The position numbers were made by a program, and so were the translations under genes. From Yersinia vastinensis (GTDB taxonomy: Bacteria; Pseudomonadota; Gammaproteobacteria; Enterobacterales; Enterobacteriaceae), in NCBI RefSeq assembly GCF_902726565.1, contig NZ_CACVAF010000004.1, positions 310,001-374,000 on the forward strand: a stretch of DNA of 64,000 bases, given 5' to 3'. Below, in pieces: positions 9,402-19,049 of the stretch; the stretch's first letter is position 1, and the number at the start of each line of letters is the position of its first letter. Under the pieces are notes generated by a model that was not told where the DNA came from, did no database searches, and saw only the letters and a list, made by a program, of their open reading frames with translations.

Positions 9402-11336
9402 ATGTTTCAAGATAACCCGCTGCTGGCGCAGCTAAAACAGCAACTTCACACTCAGACTCCACGCGTCGAAGGCGTCGTTAAAGGTACTGAGAAAGGCTTT
9501 GGCTTTCTTGAGGTAGACGGGCAGAAAAGTTACTTTATTCCGCCACCGCAGATGAAGAAAGTCATGCATGGCGACCGCATTATTGCCACCCTGCACACCG
9601 ATAAAGATCGTGAGATTGCTGAGCCGGAAACCCTGGTTGAGCCATTTTTGTCGCGCTTTGTGGGCCGAGTGCAGAGAAAAGATGACCGCTTGTCGATCGT
9701 CCCTGATCACCCTTTATTACGTGATGCTATCCAATGCCGTCCGGTGCGTGAGTTAACCCACGACTTCCAGAATGGAGATTGGGCTGTTGCTGAAATGCGC
9801 CGCCATCCATTAAAAGGTGACCGCGCTTTTAATGCTGATCTGACCGCCTTTATCACCCATGGTGAAGATCATTTCGTCCCTTGGTGGGTTACATTGGCGC
9901 GTCATAATCTGGAACGCGAAGCGCCTGTGATGATTGAGTCTGCCCTGCATGAGGGTGGCCTACAACGCGAAGATCTGACCGCGCTTAATTTTGTCACTAT
10001 CGACAGTGCCAGCACTGAAGATATGGATGACGCATTGTATGTGGAAGACAAAGGTGATGGCTCCTTGCTGTTAACTATTGCCATTGCCGACCCTACCGCG
10101 TATGTCGATGAAAACAGTGAGTTGGATTTAATTGCGCGCAAACGTGCATTTACCAACTATCTGCCCGGCTTTAATATCCCGATGTTACCGCGGGATTTAT
10201 CTGACAATCTCTGCTCGCTCCGTCCAAATGAACGTCGCCCGGTATTGGTGTGCCGCGTGACTATCGCGGCCGACGGCGCGCTGGGTGATGATATTCATTT
10301 CTCTGCCGCTTGGGTTGAGTCTAAAGCCAAACTGGTTTATGACGAAGTTTCTGACTGGTTAGAGGGCATCGGTGACTGGCAGCCACAAAATGCCGATATC
10401 GCTGAACAGATAACGCGCCTTAAACGTGTTTGTGACGCCCGCTGTCATTGGCGTCAACAACACGCACTGGTATTCAAAGACCGCCCTGACTACCGTTTCT
10501 TGCTAGGTGAAAAAGGCGAAGTGCTGGATATCATTGTTGAGCACCGCCGTATCGCCAACCGGATTGTTGAAGAGTGTATGATTGCCGCTAACGTCTGTGC
10601 TGCCATAGCACTGCGCGATAATCTTGGTTTTGGTATTTACAATGTGCATACCGGTTTTGACCCAGCGCTGGTTGAGCAAGCCGCAAATGTCTTGCAAGCC
10701 AATGGGGTTGAAGCGGACCCACAAGCACTGCTGACGTTACCGGGCTTCTGTGAATTGCGTCGCCATCTTGATGCGTTACCTACTCAGTTCCTTGATAGCC
10801 GTATTCGCCGCTTCCAGACGTTTGCTGAGATCAGCACCGTTCCCGGGCCACATTTTGGTTTAGGGCTTGAGGCTTATGCAACTTGGACGTCGCCAATTCG
10901 TAAATACGGCGATATGGTCAATCATCGCCTACTGAAAGCGATTATTACTGGCCAGCAAGCAGAAAAACCGCAAGATGAAATCACCGTCCAACTGGCCGAG
11001 CGCCGCCGGTTGAACCGTATGGCAGAACGCGATGTGGGTGATTGGTTATATGCCCGCTACCTTCAGCCGCAGGCGGGTACTGATACGCGCTTCGCCGCAG
11101 AGATCATTGATGTGACTCGTGGTGGTCTGCGTGTACGCTTGCTTGATAACGGTGCAGTGGCCTTTATCCCAGCACCGTTCATTCATGCGGTGCGTGATGA
11201 ACTGGTTTGCAGCCAAGAAACCGGCACCGTGCAAATTAAAGGTGAAACAGTGTACAGCCAGAGCGACAAGATTGAAGTGCGCATTGCCGAAGTGCGGATG
11301 GAAACCCGTAATGTGGTCGCTCGCCCTGTTGTCTAA
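9402..11336 (+). CDS. rnb: Exoribonuclease II
   Basis: A 644-residue 3'-5' processive exoribonuclease, the same length as E. coli RNase II. N-terminal cold-shock-like RNA-binding domains ([15 protein letters not shown]) lead to the RNB catalytic domain with the metal-binding aspartates in [16 protein letters not shown] (about residues 200-215). The conserved [16 protein letters not shown] lies near residue 500, and a C-terminal S1 domain starts around 560. It degrades single-stranded mRNA in the cytoplasm. Single gene with its own terminator. Confidence 0.98.
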   Translation: MFQDNPLLAQLKQQLHTQTPRVEGVVKGTEKGFGFLEVDGQKSYFIPPPQMKKVMHGDRIIATLHTDKDREIAEPETLVEPFLSRFVGRVQRKDDRLSIVPDHPLLRDAIQCRPVRELTHDFQNGDWAVAEMRRHPLKGDRAFNADLTAFITHGEDHFVPWWVTLARHNLEREAPVMIESALHEGGLQREDLTALNFVTIDSASTEDMDDALYVEDKGDGSLLLTIAIADPTAYVDENSELDLIARKRAFTNYLPGFNIPMLPRDLSDNLCSLRPNERRPVLVCRVTIAADGALGDDIHFSAAWVESKAKLVYDEVSDWLEGIGDWQPQNADIAEQITRLKRVCDARCHWRQQHALVFKDRPDYRFLLGEKGEVLDIIVEHRRIANRIVEECMIAANVCAAIALRDNLGFGIYNVHTGFDPALVEQAANVLQANGVEADPQALLTLPGFCELRRHLDALPTQFLDSRIRRFQTFAEISTVPGPHFGLGLEAYATWTSPIRKYGDMVNHRLLKAIITGQQAEKPQDEITVQLAERRRLNRMAERDVGDWLYARYLQPQAGTDTRFAAEIIDVTRGGLRVRLLDNGAVAFIPAPFIHAVRDELVCSQETGTVQIKGETVYSQSDKIEVRIAEVRMETRNVVARPVV

Positions 11337-11359
11337 TAGATAACTTGCATAAAACTGAT

Positions 11360-11395
11360 AAGCCGTGGTGATATATAACATCCACGGCTTTTCTA
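11360..11395 (+). terminator. Terminator after rnb
   Basis: AAGCCGTGG (11360-11368) / CCACGGCTT (11382-11390) followed by TTCTATTT, 24 bases after the rnb stop. Confidence 0.8.
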
Positions 11396-11408
11396 TTTCC
11401 ACGACGCT

Positions 11409-11466
11409 TACCCAATAGATTTCAAGGTGCAGCCAACGCTCTTGCGGCTGGAAAGATGATGGGCAC
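11409..11466. repeat. Internally deleted copy of an enterobacterial intergenic repeat
   Basis: Begins TACCCAATAGATTTCAAGG and ends GGAAAGATGATGGGCA, the same two ends as the longer element at 11616-11743, but the roughly 70-base middle is missing between a GCAG at the left and the GCAGCCAAC at the right. It looks like a deletion derivative of the same palindromic, MITE-like family. Confidence 0.6.
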
Positions 11467-11615
11467 ATGTCACAATATGTAAGCAAATGATACCAAAGAT
11501 AAGTTAAAAACAAATAGCTCATCACATTTCTCACTTTCGCTACTTTTCTTTCACATTAAAGCTCCTATGTTAAATAACCGTTACGGCCCTTCATTCTGTC
11601 GGTGTCGATAACCTC

Positions 11616-11743
11616 TATACCCAATAGATTTCGCGTTGTAGGTCGGCGGCAACAAAATGAACCCAAGGAGTTGAGATAACTCAATGAATGGGGTGAATAA
11701 TGGCAGCCAACAGCTCTACATCTTGAAAGGTGGCGGGTAGATA
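11616..11743. repeat. Intergenic palindromic repeat (about 128 bp) upstream of cstA
   Basis: Starts TATACCCAATAGATTTCGCG and ends CATCTTGAAAGGTGGCGGGTAGATA; the ends are imperfect inverted copies of each other. This layout, with an inner GGAGTTGAGATAACTC hairpin, is of the kind of short non-coding repeat scattered between enterobacterial genes. The precise family name is not asserted. It lies about 30 bases upstream of the cstA start, so it is probably part of the cstA leader. Confidence 0.6.
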
Positions 11744-11773
11744 TCCCCCAACATAACGAAGGAGCCGTTACCC

Positions 11774-13840
11774 ATGAAGAACGTCAAGACCGTCGTCATA
11801 TGGCTGACAGTGGCGTTAATTGGTGCATTTGCTTTTGCCATGCTGGCACTTAGCCGAGGTGAGCATGTTAATGCCATCTGGTTGGTGATCGCCTCTGTGG
11901 CGTGCTACAGCATCGCTTATCGCTTTTACAGCCTGTTTATTGCCAAGAATGTATTTGAATTAGATGATCGACGTTTAACGCCTGCCGAACGGCGTAATGA
12001 TGGTCTGGATTATGTCCCGACCAATAAATGGGTACTCTTCGGCCACCACTTTGCCGCAATTGCGGGTGCCGGGCCGTTAGTCGGTCCCATTCTGGCCGCT
12101 CAAATGGGCTTCCTACCGGGCACTATCTGGATTTTGGTTGGGGTCATGATGGCGGGTGCGGTGCAGGACTTTTTGATCCTGTTTATTTCCACCCGTCGCG
12201 ATGGGCGCTCTCTGGGGGAGATGGCAAAACAAGAACTGGGTGCTTTTGCCGGGGTTATCACCATGTTGGGTGCATTGGGCGTGATGATTATCATCTTGTC
12301 AGCACTAGCCTTGGTGGTGGTTAAGGCACTGGCTGACAGCCCGTGGGGTCTGTTTACCATTGCAGCCACCATCCCAATCGCCCTGTTTATGGGCGTGTAT
12401 ATGCGTTTTCTTCGTCCGGGTAAAATCGCCGAAGTGTCATTAATTGGCTTTGTGTTAATGATGGCAGCAATTATTTATGGCGGAAATATTGCCGCACATC
12501 CTTATTGGGGGCCATTCTTCACGCTACATGGCACTACGCTGACTTGGGTGCTGGTTATCTACGGGTTCATCGCCTCGGTACTGCCGGTATGGCTATTACT
12601 GGCTCCACGCGATTACCTCTCAACCTTCCTGAAAATTGGCGTCATTATCGGTCTGGCTATTGGTATTGTGTTCGCGATGCCAGAAATGAAAATGCCAGCT
12701 GTCTCGCGTTTTATTGATGGAAGCGGCCCGGTATTCTCTGGCAGCTTGTTCCCGTTCCTGTTTATTACTATCGCCTGCGGCGCCATTTCGGGCTTCCATG
12801 CGTTGGTTGCCAGTGGCACTACGCCGAAACTGGTAGAACGCGAAAGCCACACCCGCTTTATCGGTTATGGCGCGATGTTGATGGAATCCTTCGTCGCCAT
12901 CATGGCCTTGATTTGCGCCTCTGTTATCGATCCAGGCGTTTACTTTGCCATGAACTCACCGGCGGCGTTAATTGGCACCACCGTAGAAAGTGCCTCGCAA
13001 GCCATCAATAGTTGGGGATTTGTCGTCACACCTGAAGTTCTGACCATGATTGCCAAAGATGTCGGTGAGAACTCCATTCTGTCCCGTGCTGGCGGTGCGC
13101 CAACCTTCGCCGTTGGGATGGCACATATCATTAGTGAAGTCTTTAACAGCCGCAACATGATGGCCTTTTGGTATCACTTTGCCATCCTGTTTGAAGCCAT
13201 GTTCATTTTGACCGCTGTTGATGCAGGTACCCGTGCTTGCCGCTTTATGGTGCAGGATTTGGTGGGCGTGGTGGTGCCAAGTTTGGCGAATAACCGCTCA
13301 TGGTTTGGTAACTTGTCTGGTACTACCGTGGCCGTTGCTTGTTGGGGCTTCTTTGTCTATCAAGGTGTAGTCGATCCGCTGGGGGGTATTAACACTCTGT
13401 GGCCGTTATTTGGCATCGGCAACCAGATGTTAGCCTCGATGGCGCTGATTTTAGGGACCGTCGTCCTGTTTAAAATGAAGAAGCAGCGCTATGCTTGGGT
13501 AACCATCTTGCCAACAATTTGGCTGTTTATTACCTCAATGACGGCAGGCTGGCAGAAGATATTCCATGAAAAACCGAGCATTGGCTTCTTGGCTCAAGCG
13601 AAGAAATTCTCAGCCGGTGTCGAGCAAGGCGTTTTAATTGCTCCGGCCAAGAGCATTAAAGACATGGAAACCATCGTGTTTAACAACCAGATCAACGCCG
13701 CTTTGTGTGCATTCTTCATGCTAGTGGCGGTGACCATGTTGATTTCATCTTTCTTTGTGGTTCGCCGTGCGCTGAAATCTAGCAAACCAACCACACATGA
13801 GACTGAAATCGTCTGGCGTGAGGAGAGTGCTCGTGGCTAA
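11774..13840 (+). CDS. cstA: CstA/BtsT-family carbon starvation (pyruvate/peptide) transporter
   Basis: A 688-residue inner-membrane protein with about 16-18 hydrophobic segments. It is closely related to E. coli CstA (701) and BtsT (716): shared stretches include LFGHHFAAIAGAGPLVGPILAAQMG, GAVQDFLILFISTRRDGRSLGEM, FPFLFITIACGAISGFHALVASGTTPK and DAGTRACRFMVQDL. CstA and BtsT import pyruvate, and CstA is induced on carbon starvation. Which of the two is the orthologue cannot be settled by eye. It is followed immediately by a YbdD/YjiX partner, the pairing seen for both E. coli paralogues. Confidence 0.93.
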   Translation: MKNVKTVVIWLTVALIGAFAFAMLALSRGEHVNAIWLVIASVACYSIAYRFYSLFIAKNVFELDDRRLTPAERRNDGLDYVPTNKWVLFGHHFAAIAGAGPLVGPILAAQMGFLPGTIWILVGVMMAGAVQDFLILFISTRRDGRSLGEMAKQELGAFAGVITMLGALGVMIIILSALALVVVKALADSPWGLFTIAATIPIALFMGVYMRFLRPGKIAEVSLIGFVLMMAAIIYGGNIAAHPYWGPFFTLHGTTLTWVLVIYGFIASVLPVWLLLAPRDYLSTFLKIGVIIGLAIGIVFAMPEMKMPAVSRFIDGSGPVFSGSLFPFLFITIACGAISGFHALVASGTTPKLVERESHTRFIGYGAMLMESFVAIMALICASVIDPGVYFAMNSPAALIGTTVESASQAINSWGFVVTPEVLTMIAKDVGENSILSRAGGAPTFAVGMAHIISEVFNSRNMMAFWYHFAILFEAMFILTAVDAGTRACRFMVQDLVGVVVPSLANNRSWFGNLSGTTVAVACWGFFVYQGVVDPLGGINTLWPLFGIGNQMLASMALILGTVVLFKMKKQRYAWVTILPTIWLFITSMTAGWQKIFHEKPSIGFLAQAKKFSAGVEQGVLIAPAKSIKDMETIVFNNQINAALCAFFMLVAVTMLISSFFVVRRALKSSKPTTHETEIVWREESARG

Positions 13841-14168
13841 TGCAGGTATACCGCTGCGTACCCGGCAGCCCCATTTATTGCACAATAATTCGTCATCAAC
13901 GGGGCCGCGCACCATTACGCGCTGCATCCCCTTGGTTCCGATGAAATCTCACCCAACCACTCTGCGGGCATGGGTGCGCCTCATTGCACATCGGGTGGCG
14001 CAAAGTTTTCGCTTAATGGTAGGGGTTCAAGATTACGGTAATTATGTCAATCATATGCGCCGCCATCACCCCGATACTCCCCCGATGAGCGAACGTGATT
14101 TTCATCGTTATTGTCTGGATGCGCGTTTCCCTAGTAAGGCGGGAAAACTTGGGAAGTGCCCTTGCTAG
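13833..14168 (+). CDS. YbdD/YjiX-family (DUF466) small protein
   Basis: The C-terminal 65 residues carry the family pattern (RLMVGVQDYGNYVNHMRRHHP, then SERDFHRYCLDARFP) and end in a cysteine pair (KCPC), like the CC end of YbdD and YjiX. Homologues have only 65-67 residues. The start is uncertain: GTG 13833 has a good GAGGAG ribosome site and overlaps the cstA stop (111 residues), whereas ATG 13941 gives 75 residues, closer to the family, but has no clear ribosome site. It is cotranscribed with the transporter gene; a role in transporter activity has been proposed for the family. A terminator follows. Confidence 0.8.
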   Translation: MANAGIPLRTRQPHLLHNNSSSTGPRTITRCIPLVPMKSHPTTLRAWVRLIAHRVAQSFRLMVGVQDYGNYVNHMRRHHPDTPPMSERDFHRYCLDARFPSKAGKLGKCPC

Positions 14169-14241
14169 GGGAAGTCATTCGTGGTTTGCATTGTGCAGTA
14201 AGTGACAGCGTAACCCAATAACCATTGACTAAAACCAACAT

Positions 14242-14275
14242 AACGCCCTGTTGATTATTCACAGGGCGTTTTTAA
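14242..14275. terminator. Terminator between ybdD-like gene and fsa
   Basis: AACGCCCTG (14242-14250) / CAGGGCGTT (14262-14270) followed by TTTTTA on the plus strand; it probably serves both convergent genes. Confidence 0.75.
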
Positions 14276-14288
14276 TGGTGACTATCGA

Positions 14289-14954
14289 TTAGCTTAAAAT
14301 AGCGCTACCAAACGCACCTTGCCAGTCATGCTCAAACTGCTCTACTGCCGCTTTTACTGCCGGTGTACTGATAAACTGCTCGGCCACATCCACAGGAATA
14401 GTCACAGACTGGCACCCTGCCAGCAGGCAATCGAGCACCTGTCGTGGTGTACGGAAGCTGGCCGCTAGCACTTTTGCCCCCGGTGCATGTAGGGTCAGCA
14501 ATTGTTGCAGTTCGCGCACCATTGCAATGCCATCCCCGCCCTGAGCATCCAATCGGTTAACATAAGGCGCAACATACTCCGCTCCGGCCAATGCAGATAA
14601 CAGACCTTGCCCAGCACCATATACTGCCGTGCCCAATGTCGGGATCGACATGGCTTTTAATTTCTTAATTGCCGCCAAACCTTCTGCCGTTGCCGGAACT
14701 TTAATCACCAATCCAGGAACCCGTTGCGACAATAATACAGCCTCAGATACCATCAGTTCACTGTCACTGGCCAACACTTGTGCAAAGAGCTTACCGGTGC
14801 CACCTAGCGCATCACGTAGCGCAGGTAATACTTCCCAAATAGGTTTACCCGCTTTTGCCAAAATGCTTGGATTTGTGGTGACCCCTTGTAGCGGCAGCAC
14901 CCGCGCCAGGCGTTTCACTGCAGCGACATCGGCTGTATCGAGATAAAGCTCCAT
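14289..14954 (-). CDS. fsa: Fructose-6-phosphate aldolase
   Basis: A 221-residue class I aldolase of the transaldolase family (E. coli FsaA has 220). The Schiff-base Lys85 sits in [13 protein letters not shown]. Other conserved stretches are [42 protein letters not shown] and [17 protein letters not shown]. It cleaves or forms fructose 6-phosphate from dihydroxyacetone and glyceraldehyde 3-phosphate in the cytoplasm. It is divergent from the DeoR-type gene at 15113, so the intervening 158 bases probably carry both promoters; control of fsa by that regulator is plausible but unproven. Confidence 0.95.
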   Translation of the reverse strand: MELYLDTADVAAVKRLARVLPLQGVTTNPSILAKAGKPIWEVLPALRDALGGTGKLFAQVLASDSELMVSEAVLLSQRVPGLVIKVPATAEGLAAIKKLKAMSIPTLGTAVYGAGQGLLSALAGAEYVAPYVNRLDAQGGDGIAMVRELQQLLTLHAPGAKVLAASFRTPRQVLDCLLAGCQSVTIPVDVAEQFISTPAVKAAVEQFEHDWQGAFGSAILS

Positions 14955-15053
14955 AAGAACCTCCAGATTGTTTAAAGCGAATAGATTAATGAAAAATCAT
15001 TAGCCGCAATCATAGACCAATCATCAGTCCATAACGTGATCCTCATCAACTAT

Positions 15054-15067
15054 CTTTCATTCGAAAG
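15054..15067. promoter_or_regulatory. Possible operator between fsa and the yciT-like gene
   Basis: CTTTCATTCGAAAG is a dyad (CTTTC/GAAAG) about 45 bases before the yciT-like start; a related TTCAAACGAAAATT half-site pair follows. DeoR-family repressors often bind such repeats near their own promoter. Suggestive only. Confidence 0.3.
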
Positions 15068-15112
15068 TAAATTATACTTCAAACGAAAATTTTATTTTTT
15101 GACGGATACGGT

Positions 15113-15859
15113 ATGAACGCAAGACAGCAGGCAATTTTACAGATTGTGAATGACCAACAGCGTGTGAGTGTGAGTCAATTGGCACAAGCCAGCCAAGTCT
15201 CTGAGGTGACCATCCGCCAAGACCTTAATCTGCTCGAAAAGCGGGGGTTGCTCAAACGCGTCCATGGCTCTGCGGTGGCCCTTGAAAGTGATGATGTTGA
15301 TGTGCGCATGATGACTCACTTCTCGACCAAGCAGAAACTGGCCAACCATGCCGCTTCACTGGTCAATGATGGTGAAACCATTTTTATCGAAAGCGGTAGC
15401 AGCAATGCCCTGCTGGCCCATAAACTGGCACAGCGCCCTAGCATTACTCTGGTGACGGTGAGTGGCTACATTGCTCGACAATTAAAAGATTCCACCTGCG
15501 AGGTGATTTTGCTTGGTGGAATTTATCAGAAGAAAAGTGACAGTATGGTCGGCCCTCTGACACAGCTTTGCCTGCGTCACGTACACTTTAGCAAAGCGTT
15601 TATTGGTATTGATGGCTACCAGATGGGAACGGGTTTTACCGGGCGTGACATGCTGCGTGCAGATGTTATTAATAGCGTGCTCGCTAAAGGAGCTGAAAAT
15701 ATTATTTTGGCTGATGCATCAAAGTTTGGGCAGGTACATCAAAATTCGCTGGCCCCCTTATCAAGTATCAACCGAGTGATTACCGATAACCGCTTACCTG
15801 CTGGCTATCAACAACAGCTCATGGCCCAAGGGATCCAAGTCGATATTCTCAGCGAATAA
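15113..15859 (+). CDS. yciT: DeoR-family transcriptional regulator, YciT-like
   Basis: A 248-residue protein that aligns along its whole length with E. coli YciT. The N-terminal winged helix-turn-helix ([12 protein letters not shown]..., [26 protein letters not shown]) covers residues about 1-60. The DeoR C-terminal sensor domain (phospho-sugar isomerase-like) follows, with [19 protein letters not shown] and [21 protein letters not shown]. Members sense sugar phosphates; YciT has been connected to osmotic stress in E. coli. It lies divergent from fsa and 33 bases before a DUF2164 gene, with which it may be cotranscribed. Confidence 0.88.
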   Translation: MNARQQAILQIVNDQQRVSVSQLAQASQVSEVTIRQDLNLLEKRGLLKRVHGSAVALESDDVDVRMMTHFSTKQKLANHAASLVNDGETIFIESGSSNALLAHKLAQRPSITLVTVSGYIARQLKDSTCEVILLGGIYQKKSDSMVGPLTQLCLRHVHFSKAFIGIDGYQMGTGFTGRDMLRADVINSVLAKGAENIILADASKFGQVHQNSLAPLSSINRVITDNRLPAGYQQQLMAQGIQVDILSE

Positions 15860-15892
15860 GACACCTACATTTATAGATTGCGGAGCACGAAA

Positions 15893-16141
15893 ATGGCAGA
15901 CATCACATTCACGCGCGAACAAACACAACGAATGGTGCATAAAATTCAACGGTATATGGAGCAAGAGCATCACTTTGAACTGGAAGATTTTGATGCGGAG
16001 TTTCTATTGCAATTCATCAGCCGTGAGCTAGGTGTGCATTATTATAATCAGGGCGTTAATGATGCAATTGCACAAGTAGAAGCCAAAGTGCTTGATATTA
16101 CTGACGCCATGTTATGGCTGGAAAAACCTGTGCAAGACTGA
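15893..16141 (+). CDS. DUF2164 family protein
   Basis: An 82-residue cytoplasmic protein that begins MADITFTREQ. It matches the general pattern of DUF2164: an N-terminal helical region with FELEDFDAEFLLQFISRELGVHYYNQGVNDA followed by a short acidic C-terminus. The function is unknown. ATG 15893 was chosen because family members start at this MADI-like position; an upstream in-frame start at 15878 has no better ribosome site. It probably shares a transcript with the DeoR-type gene upstream. Confidence 0.8.
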   Translation: MADITFTREQTQRMVHKIQRYMEQEHHFELEDFDAEFLLQFISRELGVHYYNQGVNDAIAQVEAKVLDITDAMLWLEKPVQD

Positions 16142-16150
16142 GCACAGGTT
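16125..16150. terminator. Terminator-like hairpin at convergent DUF2164/araD ends
   Basis: AACCTGTGC (16125-16133) / GCACAGGTT (16142-16150), overlapping the DUF2164 stop. Nine-base stem without a strong T-run. Confidence 0.5.
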
Positions 16151-16167
16151 CACCACCACACATAAAA

Positions 16168-16863
16168 TCACTGCCCGTAATAGGCATTTTTACCGTGTTT
16201 GCGCAGATAGTGTTTATCCAATAACTCTGGTTGCATATCCGCTAATTGTGGATTCAACTGACGAGAGTAAATCCCCATATAAGCCAACTCTTCTAATACT
16301 ACGGCGTTGTGTACTGCATTATCCGCACTGGTTCCCCAAGCAAATGGGCCATGAGAATTGACTAAAACGGCGGGTACATCCTCCGGTTTAATCGCGCGCT
16401 CATGGAACGTCTCGACAATTACATTGCCCGTCTCCCACTCATAACGGCCAGCAATTTCTTCCGGTGTCATCAGGCGAGTACAAGGAATGGTGCCATAGAA
16501 ATAATCTGCATGAGTAGTGCCCCATGCGGGTAAGTCTAGACCCGCTTGCGCCCAGATAGTGGCATGGCGTGAATGGGTATGTACGATACCACCAACGTGC
16601 GGGAAGTTAAGGTAAAGTACACGATGAGTATCAGTATCAGACGAAGGTTTCTTGCTACCCTCCACGACTTTGCCGGTTTCCAGCTCCACCACCACCATGT
16701 CATTGACTGTCATGACATCATATTCCACACCTGACGGTTTAATCACGAGCAGGCCCTGTTGCCGGTCAACTGCGCTGACATTGCCCCAAGTGAAAGTGAC
16801 CAGATGATGGCGTGGTAACGCCAGGTTGGCAGCAAGTACTTGCTGCTTCAGTTCGTTAAGCAT
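16168..16863 (-). CDS. araD: L-ribulose-5-phosphate 4-epimerase
   Basis: A 231-residue class II aldolase-family enzyme, the same length as E. coli AraD and starting MLNELKQQ (ATG at 16863; an earlier in-frame start adds 15 residues not found in homologues). Zinc-site histidines are visible in [14 protein letters not shown] (about 90-103) and HGPFAWG (near 171), with [10 protein letters not shown] and [10 protein letters not shown] near the N-terminus. It interconverts L-ribulose 5-phosphate and D-xylulose 5-phosphate. No araA or araB is nearby, so it is an isolated copy; the related UlaF or SgbE activity on ascorbate-type sugars cannot be excluded, though sequence similarity is strongest to AraD. 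Confidence 0.9.
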   Translation of the reverse strand: MLNELKQQVLAANLALPRHHLVTFTWGNVSAVDRQQGLLVIKPSGVEYDVMTVNDMVVVELETGKVVEGSKKPSSDTDTHRVLYLNFPHVGGIVHTHSRHATIWAQAGLDLPAWGTTHADYFYGTIPCTRLMTPEEIAGRYEWETGNVIVETFHERAIKPEDVPAVLVNSHGPFAWGTSADNAVHNAVVLEELAYMGIYSRQLNPQLADMQPELLDKHYLRKHGKNAYYGQ

Positions 16864-17329
16864 CGTCGTATCCTGATATAACCGAATTACCCTCATTTTC
16901 AGCGTCACCGGTCAGAACCGGTATGGGATAAATGGCTATAAACTGCGTGCGGATCGGCTAGAAAGTGCAGTCTGAGAGGTGCACAGATAAGAATATGACT
17001 CTTTGTTCAGCATAGACAATGAGTTAATTGTTCAGATAAACCTTAATTCGCCCATGACACAGCCAAATTAAGACTATTTACCTATTAAATGATTCTCGGA
17101 CATTTATACTGCTTTATATCGGCGAAAAAACGAGTTTTCAGTATTAATCCCGAATTTAAATCAAAAAGACGTTTTTTATTCTAAACACTAACATTTTAAG
17201 ACCACGGCTAAAATTGATACAATGCCTATACTAAGTAAGGTAAGTTCAATTTGATACGGATAGAGCAGGATATATAAATTGTAGGCATATCACCTGCTCT
17301 ATCCGTATTAAGCCAACGTCAGGAGAATT
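16864..17329. other. araD-osmB divergent intergenic region
   Basis: 466 bases without a supported gene. It holds the araD promoter side (with a small dyad ACCGGT/ACCGGT at 16906-16921), AT-rich sequence from 17020 to 17220, and the osmB leader hairpin, described separately. No RNA gene was recognised. Confidence 0.5.
17254..17308 (+). promoter_or_regulatory. Long hairpin in the osmB leader
   Basis: Perfect 16-base inverted repeat: ATACGGATAGAGCAGG (17254-17269) and CCTGCTCTATCCGTAT (17293-17308), loop of 23 bases. It ends 21 bases before the osmB start, just upstream of the AGGAGA ribosome site. It has no T-run, so it is more likely to be an mRNA 5' structure than a terminator. Confidence 0.6.
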
Positions 17330-17545
17330 ATGATGATGATCAATAAACGATTTGCCACTGCTGCATTGGCCCTTACTCTGGCCTTATCGTTATCTGCATG
17401 TTCTAACATGTCCAAGCGTGACCGTAACACGGCTATTGGTGCTGGTGCTGGTGCCGTCGGCGGTGCGGTATTGACTGGCAGTACATTAGGGACGTTAGGG
17501 GGCGCGGCGATCGGTGGGGTTATCGGCCATCAGGTTGGCAAATAA
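17330..17545 (+). CDS. osmB: Osmotically inducible lipoprotein OsmB
   Basis: A 71-residue lipoprotein (E. coli OsmB has 72). The signal peptide ends in a lipobox LSAC with lipidated Cys near residue 24. A glycine-rich glycine-zipper-like domain follows: RDRNTAIGAGAGAVGGAVL and GTLGGAAIGGVIGHQVGK. It is located in the outer membrane and induced by osmotic or envelope stress in E. coli. Three consecutive ATGs (17330, 17333, 17336) follow AGGAGA; the true start could be any of them. It is convergent with yciH, as in E. coli. Confidence 0.95.
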   Translation: MMMINKRFATAALALTLALSLSACSNMSKRDRNTAIGAGAGAVGGAVLTGSTLGTLGGAAIGGVIGHQVGK

Positions 17546-17557
17546 CATTTAACCTTC

Positions 17558-17597
17558 GTTCTTGGCGTTACAAGAGATTATCTGCAACGCCAAGAAC
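17558..17597. terminator. Bidirectional terminator-like hairpin between osmB and yciH
   Basis: GTTCTTGGCGTT (17558-17569) / AACGCCAAGAAC (17586-17597): a perfect 12-base stem between two convergent genes; only a weak T-rich tail. Confidence 0.6.
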
Positions 17598-17646
17598 CTT
17601 GGATACTCTCTTTCGAACTTGATGCGAGTAAAATTAAAACGTTATA

Positions 17647-17973
17647 TCAACCACCAGCCAATTTAACTTTCATTCCCTTGGCCTCCAGAAGTTGCTTCAG
17701 CAAATCCCGTTTATCTCCTTGAATTTCAATGATTCCGTCTTTAACCGAACCTCCACATCCACATTTTTTCTTCAACTCAGCCGCCAGTTTCTCCAGCATT
17801 TCATCGCTGCCATCAACACCGGTAATCAAACTTACACCTTTACCTTTACGCCCACTGGTTTGGCGCTGAATGCGGACAATACCATCACCTTTCGGCCGCT
17901 CAGGTTTGAGCGCTGGCTCACTGATACGGCCAGAGTCAGTTGAGTAAACCAGACGGCTATTATCATTGCTCAT
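17647..17973 (-). CDS. yciH: YciH, SUI1/eIF1-like translation factor
   Basis: A 108-residue protein, identical in length to E. coli YciH. It has the SUI1 fold signature [46 protein letters not shown] and the ending GMKVKLAGG. It resembles eukaryotic eIF1 and can discriminate against aberrant initiation complexes on the 30S subunit in vitro. Its ATG overlaps the pyrF stop (ATGA), so it is translated in an operon behind pyrF. Confidence 0.97.
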   Translation of the reverse strand: MSNDNSRLVYSTDSGRISEPALKPERPKGDGIVRIQRQTSGRKGKGVSLITGVDGSDEMLEKLAAELKKKCGCGGSVKDGIIEIQGDKRDLLKQLLEAKGMKVKLAGG

Positions 17974-18710
17974 TTTGCCTCCTGACTCAGCGATGCCAGA
18001 ATATCACTCAGTGTCTTTTCCGGGTTTGGCGATTGGGTGATCGGGCGCCCTATCACCATATAATCCACGCCCACTGCAACTGCCTGCTCTGGCGTCATAA
18101 TACGACGTTGATCACCCGCGTCACTGCCTTGTGGACGAATACCGGGGGTCACAAGTTTAAAATCTGTGCCACATACCTGTTTCAGACGTACCGCTTCATG
18201 GGCTGAACACACCACACCATCTAAGCCGCAATCCCAGGTCAATTTTGCCAAGCGCTCAGCCTGCTCTGCCGGGGAAATATTAATGCCAATATCACGCAGA
18301 TCCTCGCCATCCATGCTGGTCAATACCGTGACCGCAATCAATAATGGTGCATGTTTCCCAAAAGGTAATAACGCCTCTTTCGCTGCGGTCATCATACGCG
18401 CGCCACCACTGGCGTGGACATTCACCATCCAGACCCCGAGGTCCGCGGCGGCAGCAACGGCATGCGCAGTGGTATTTGGAATATCGTGGAATTTTAAATC
18501 CAGAAAGACCTCAAAACCGCGCTGATGTAAGTCACGAACCAATTGTGGGCCATATAAAGTGAACATTTCTTTGCCCACTTTTAATCGGCAATCACGCGGA
18601 TTAACACGATCAGCGAAGGCTAACGCCGCGTCTCTATTGGCATAATCCAGTGCAACAACGATCGGGGAAGTTATTGGGCCACTGTTATTAGTTTTCGTTG
18701 CAGACGTCAT
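17970..18710 (-). CDS. pyrF: Orotidine 5'-phosphate decarboxylase
   Basis: A 246-residue TIM-barrel enzyme that makes UMP from OMP, the last step of de novo pyrimidine synthesis. The catalytic array D-x-K-x-x-D is seen as [12 protein letters not shown] (Asp71, Lys73, Asp76), with the substrate-binding LKVGKEMF near residue 44 and VTPGIRPQG...[10 protein letters not shown] at the phosphate end. The downstream yciH overlaps it by four bases. In E. coli lapAB lie directly upstream; here about 1.1 kb with two small plus-strand genes separates them. Confidence 0.98.
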   Translation of the reverse strand: MTSATKTNNSGPITSPIVVALDYANRDAALAFADRVNPRDCRLKVGKEMFTLYGPQLVRDLHQRGFEVFLDLKFHDIPNTTAHAVAAAADLGVWMVNVHASGGARMMTAAKEALLPFGKHAPLLIAVTVLTSMDGEDLRDIGINISPAEQAERLAKLTWDCGLDGVVCSAHEAVRLKQVCGTDFKLVTPGIRPQGSDAGDQRRIMTPEQAVAVGVDYMVIGRPITQSPNPEKTLSDILASLSQEAK

Positions 18711-19049
18711 TTTTAAGCCTTTTTCAGTCAGTTAGTCATGATAACAGGCACATTCTACAGGCTACATCACTGAAATCACAGCTATCAGGTTACCTACGGT
18801 TGACCCTTTGTACACCGCGGGTTGATGGTAAAAGTCAGTTTGCGTCAAGAGGATATCCCCCGCATAACCGCCATTAAGTAAAATAGTTTCAAGAAGCGTA
18901 AATTATCGATCAATATATTTGATTAAGATGGTCAGGTGTTTGTGATTTTCATTCAACACCAATGCTATATCATTCACTCCATCGCAAGACATTGATTGTC
19001 TACTAATGATTTAAATAATACCTATTTAATCAAAAAATTGGAGTGTCAC
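18711..19049. other. pyrF upstream region
   Basis: 339 bases between the divergent pyrF and the BhsA-like gene. AT-rich towards the right end; must contain both promoters. No further gene is supported. Confidence 0.45.

Larger units (their letters stand above)
11337..11773. other. rnb-cstA intergenic region
   Basis: 437 bases that hold the rnb terminator, the two related repeats described separately, and the cstA promoter and ribosome site (AAGGAG about ten bases before the ATG). Between the repeats (about 11470-11615) the sequence is AT-rich. I see no protein-coding gene. Confidence 0.6.

Noticed and set aside
16906-16921. ACCGGT/ACCGGT dyad upstream of araD as an AraC site
   Set aside because: It does not resemble araI half-sites and is too short to support a claim.
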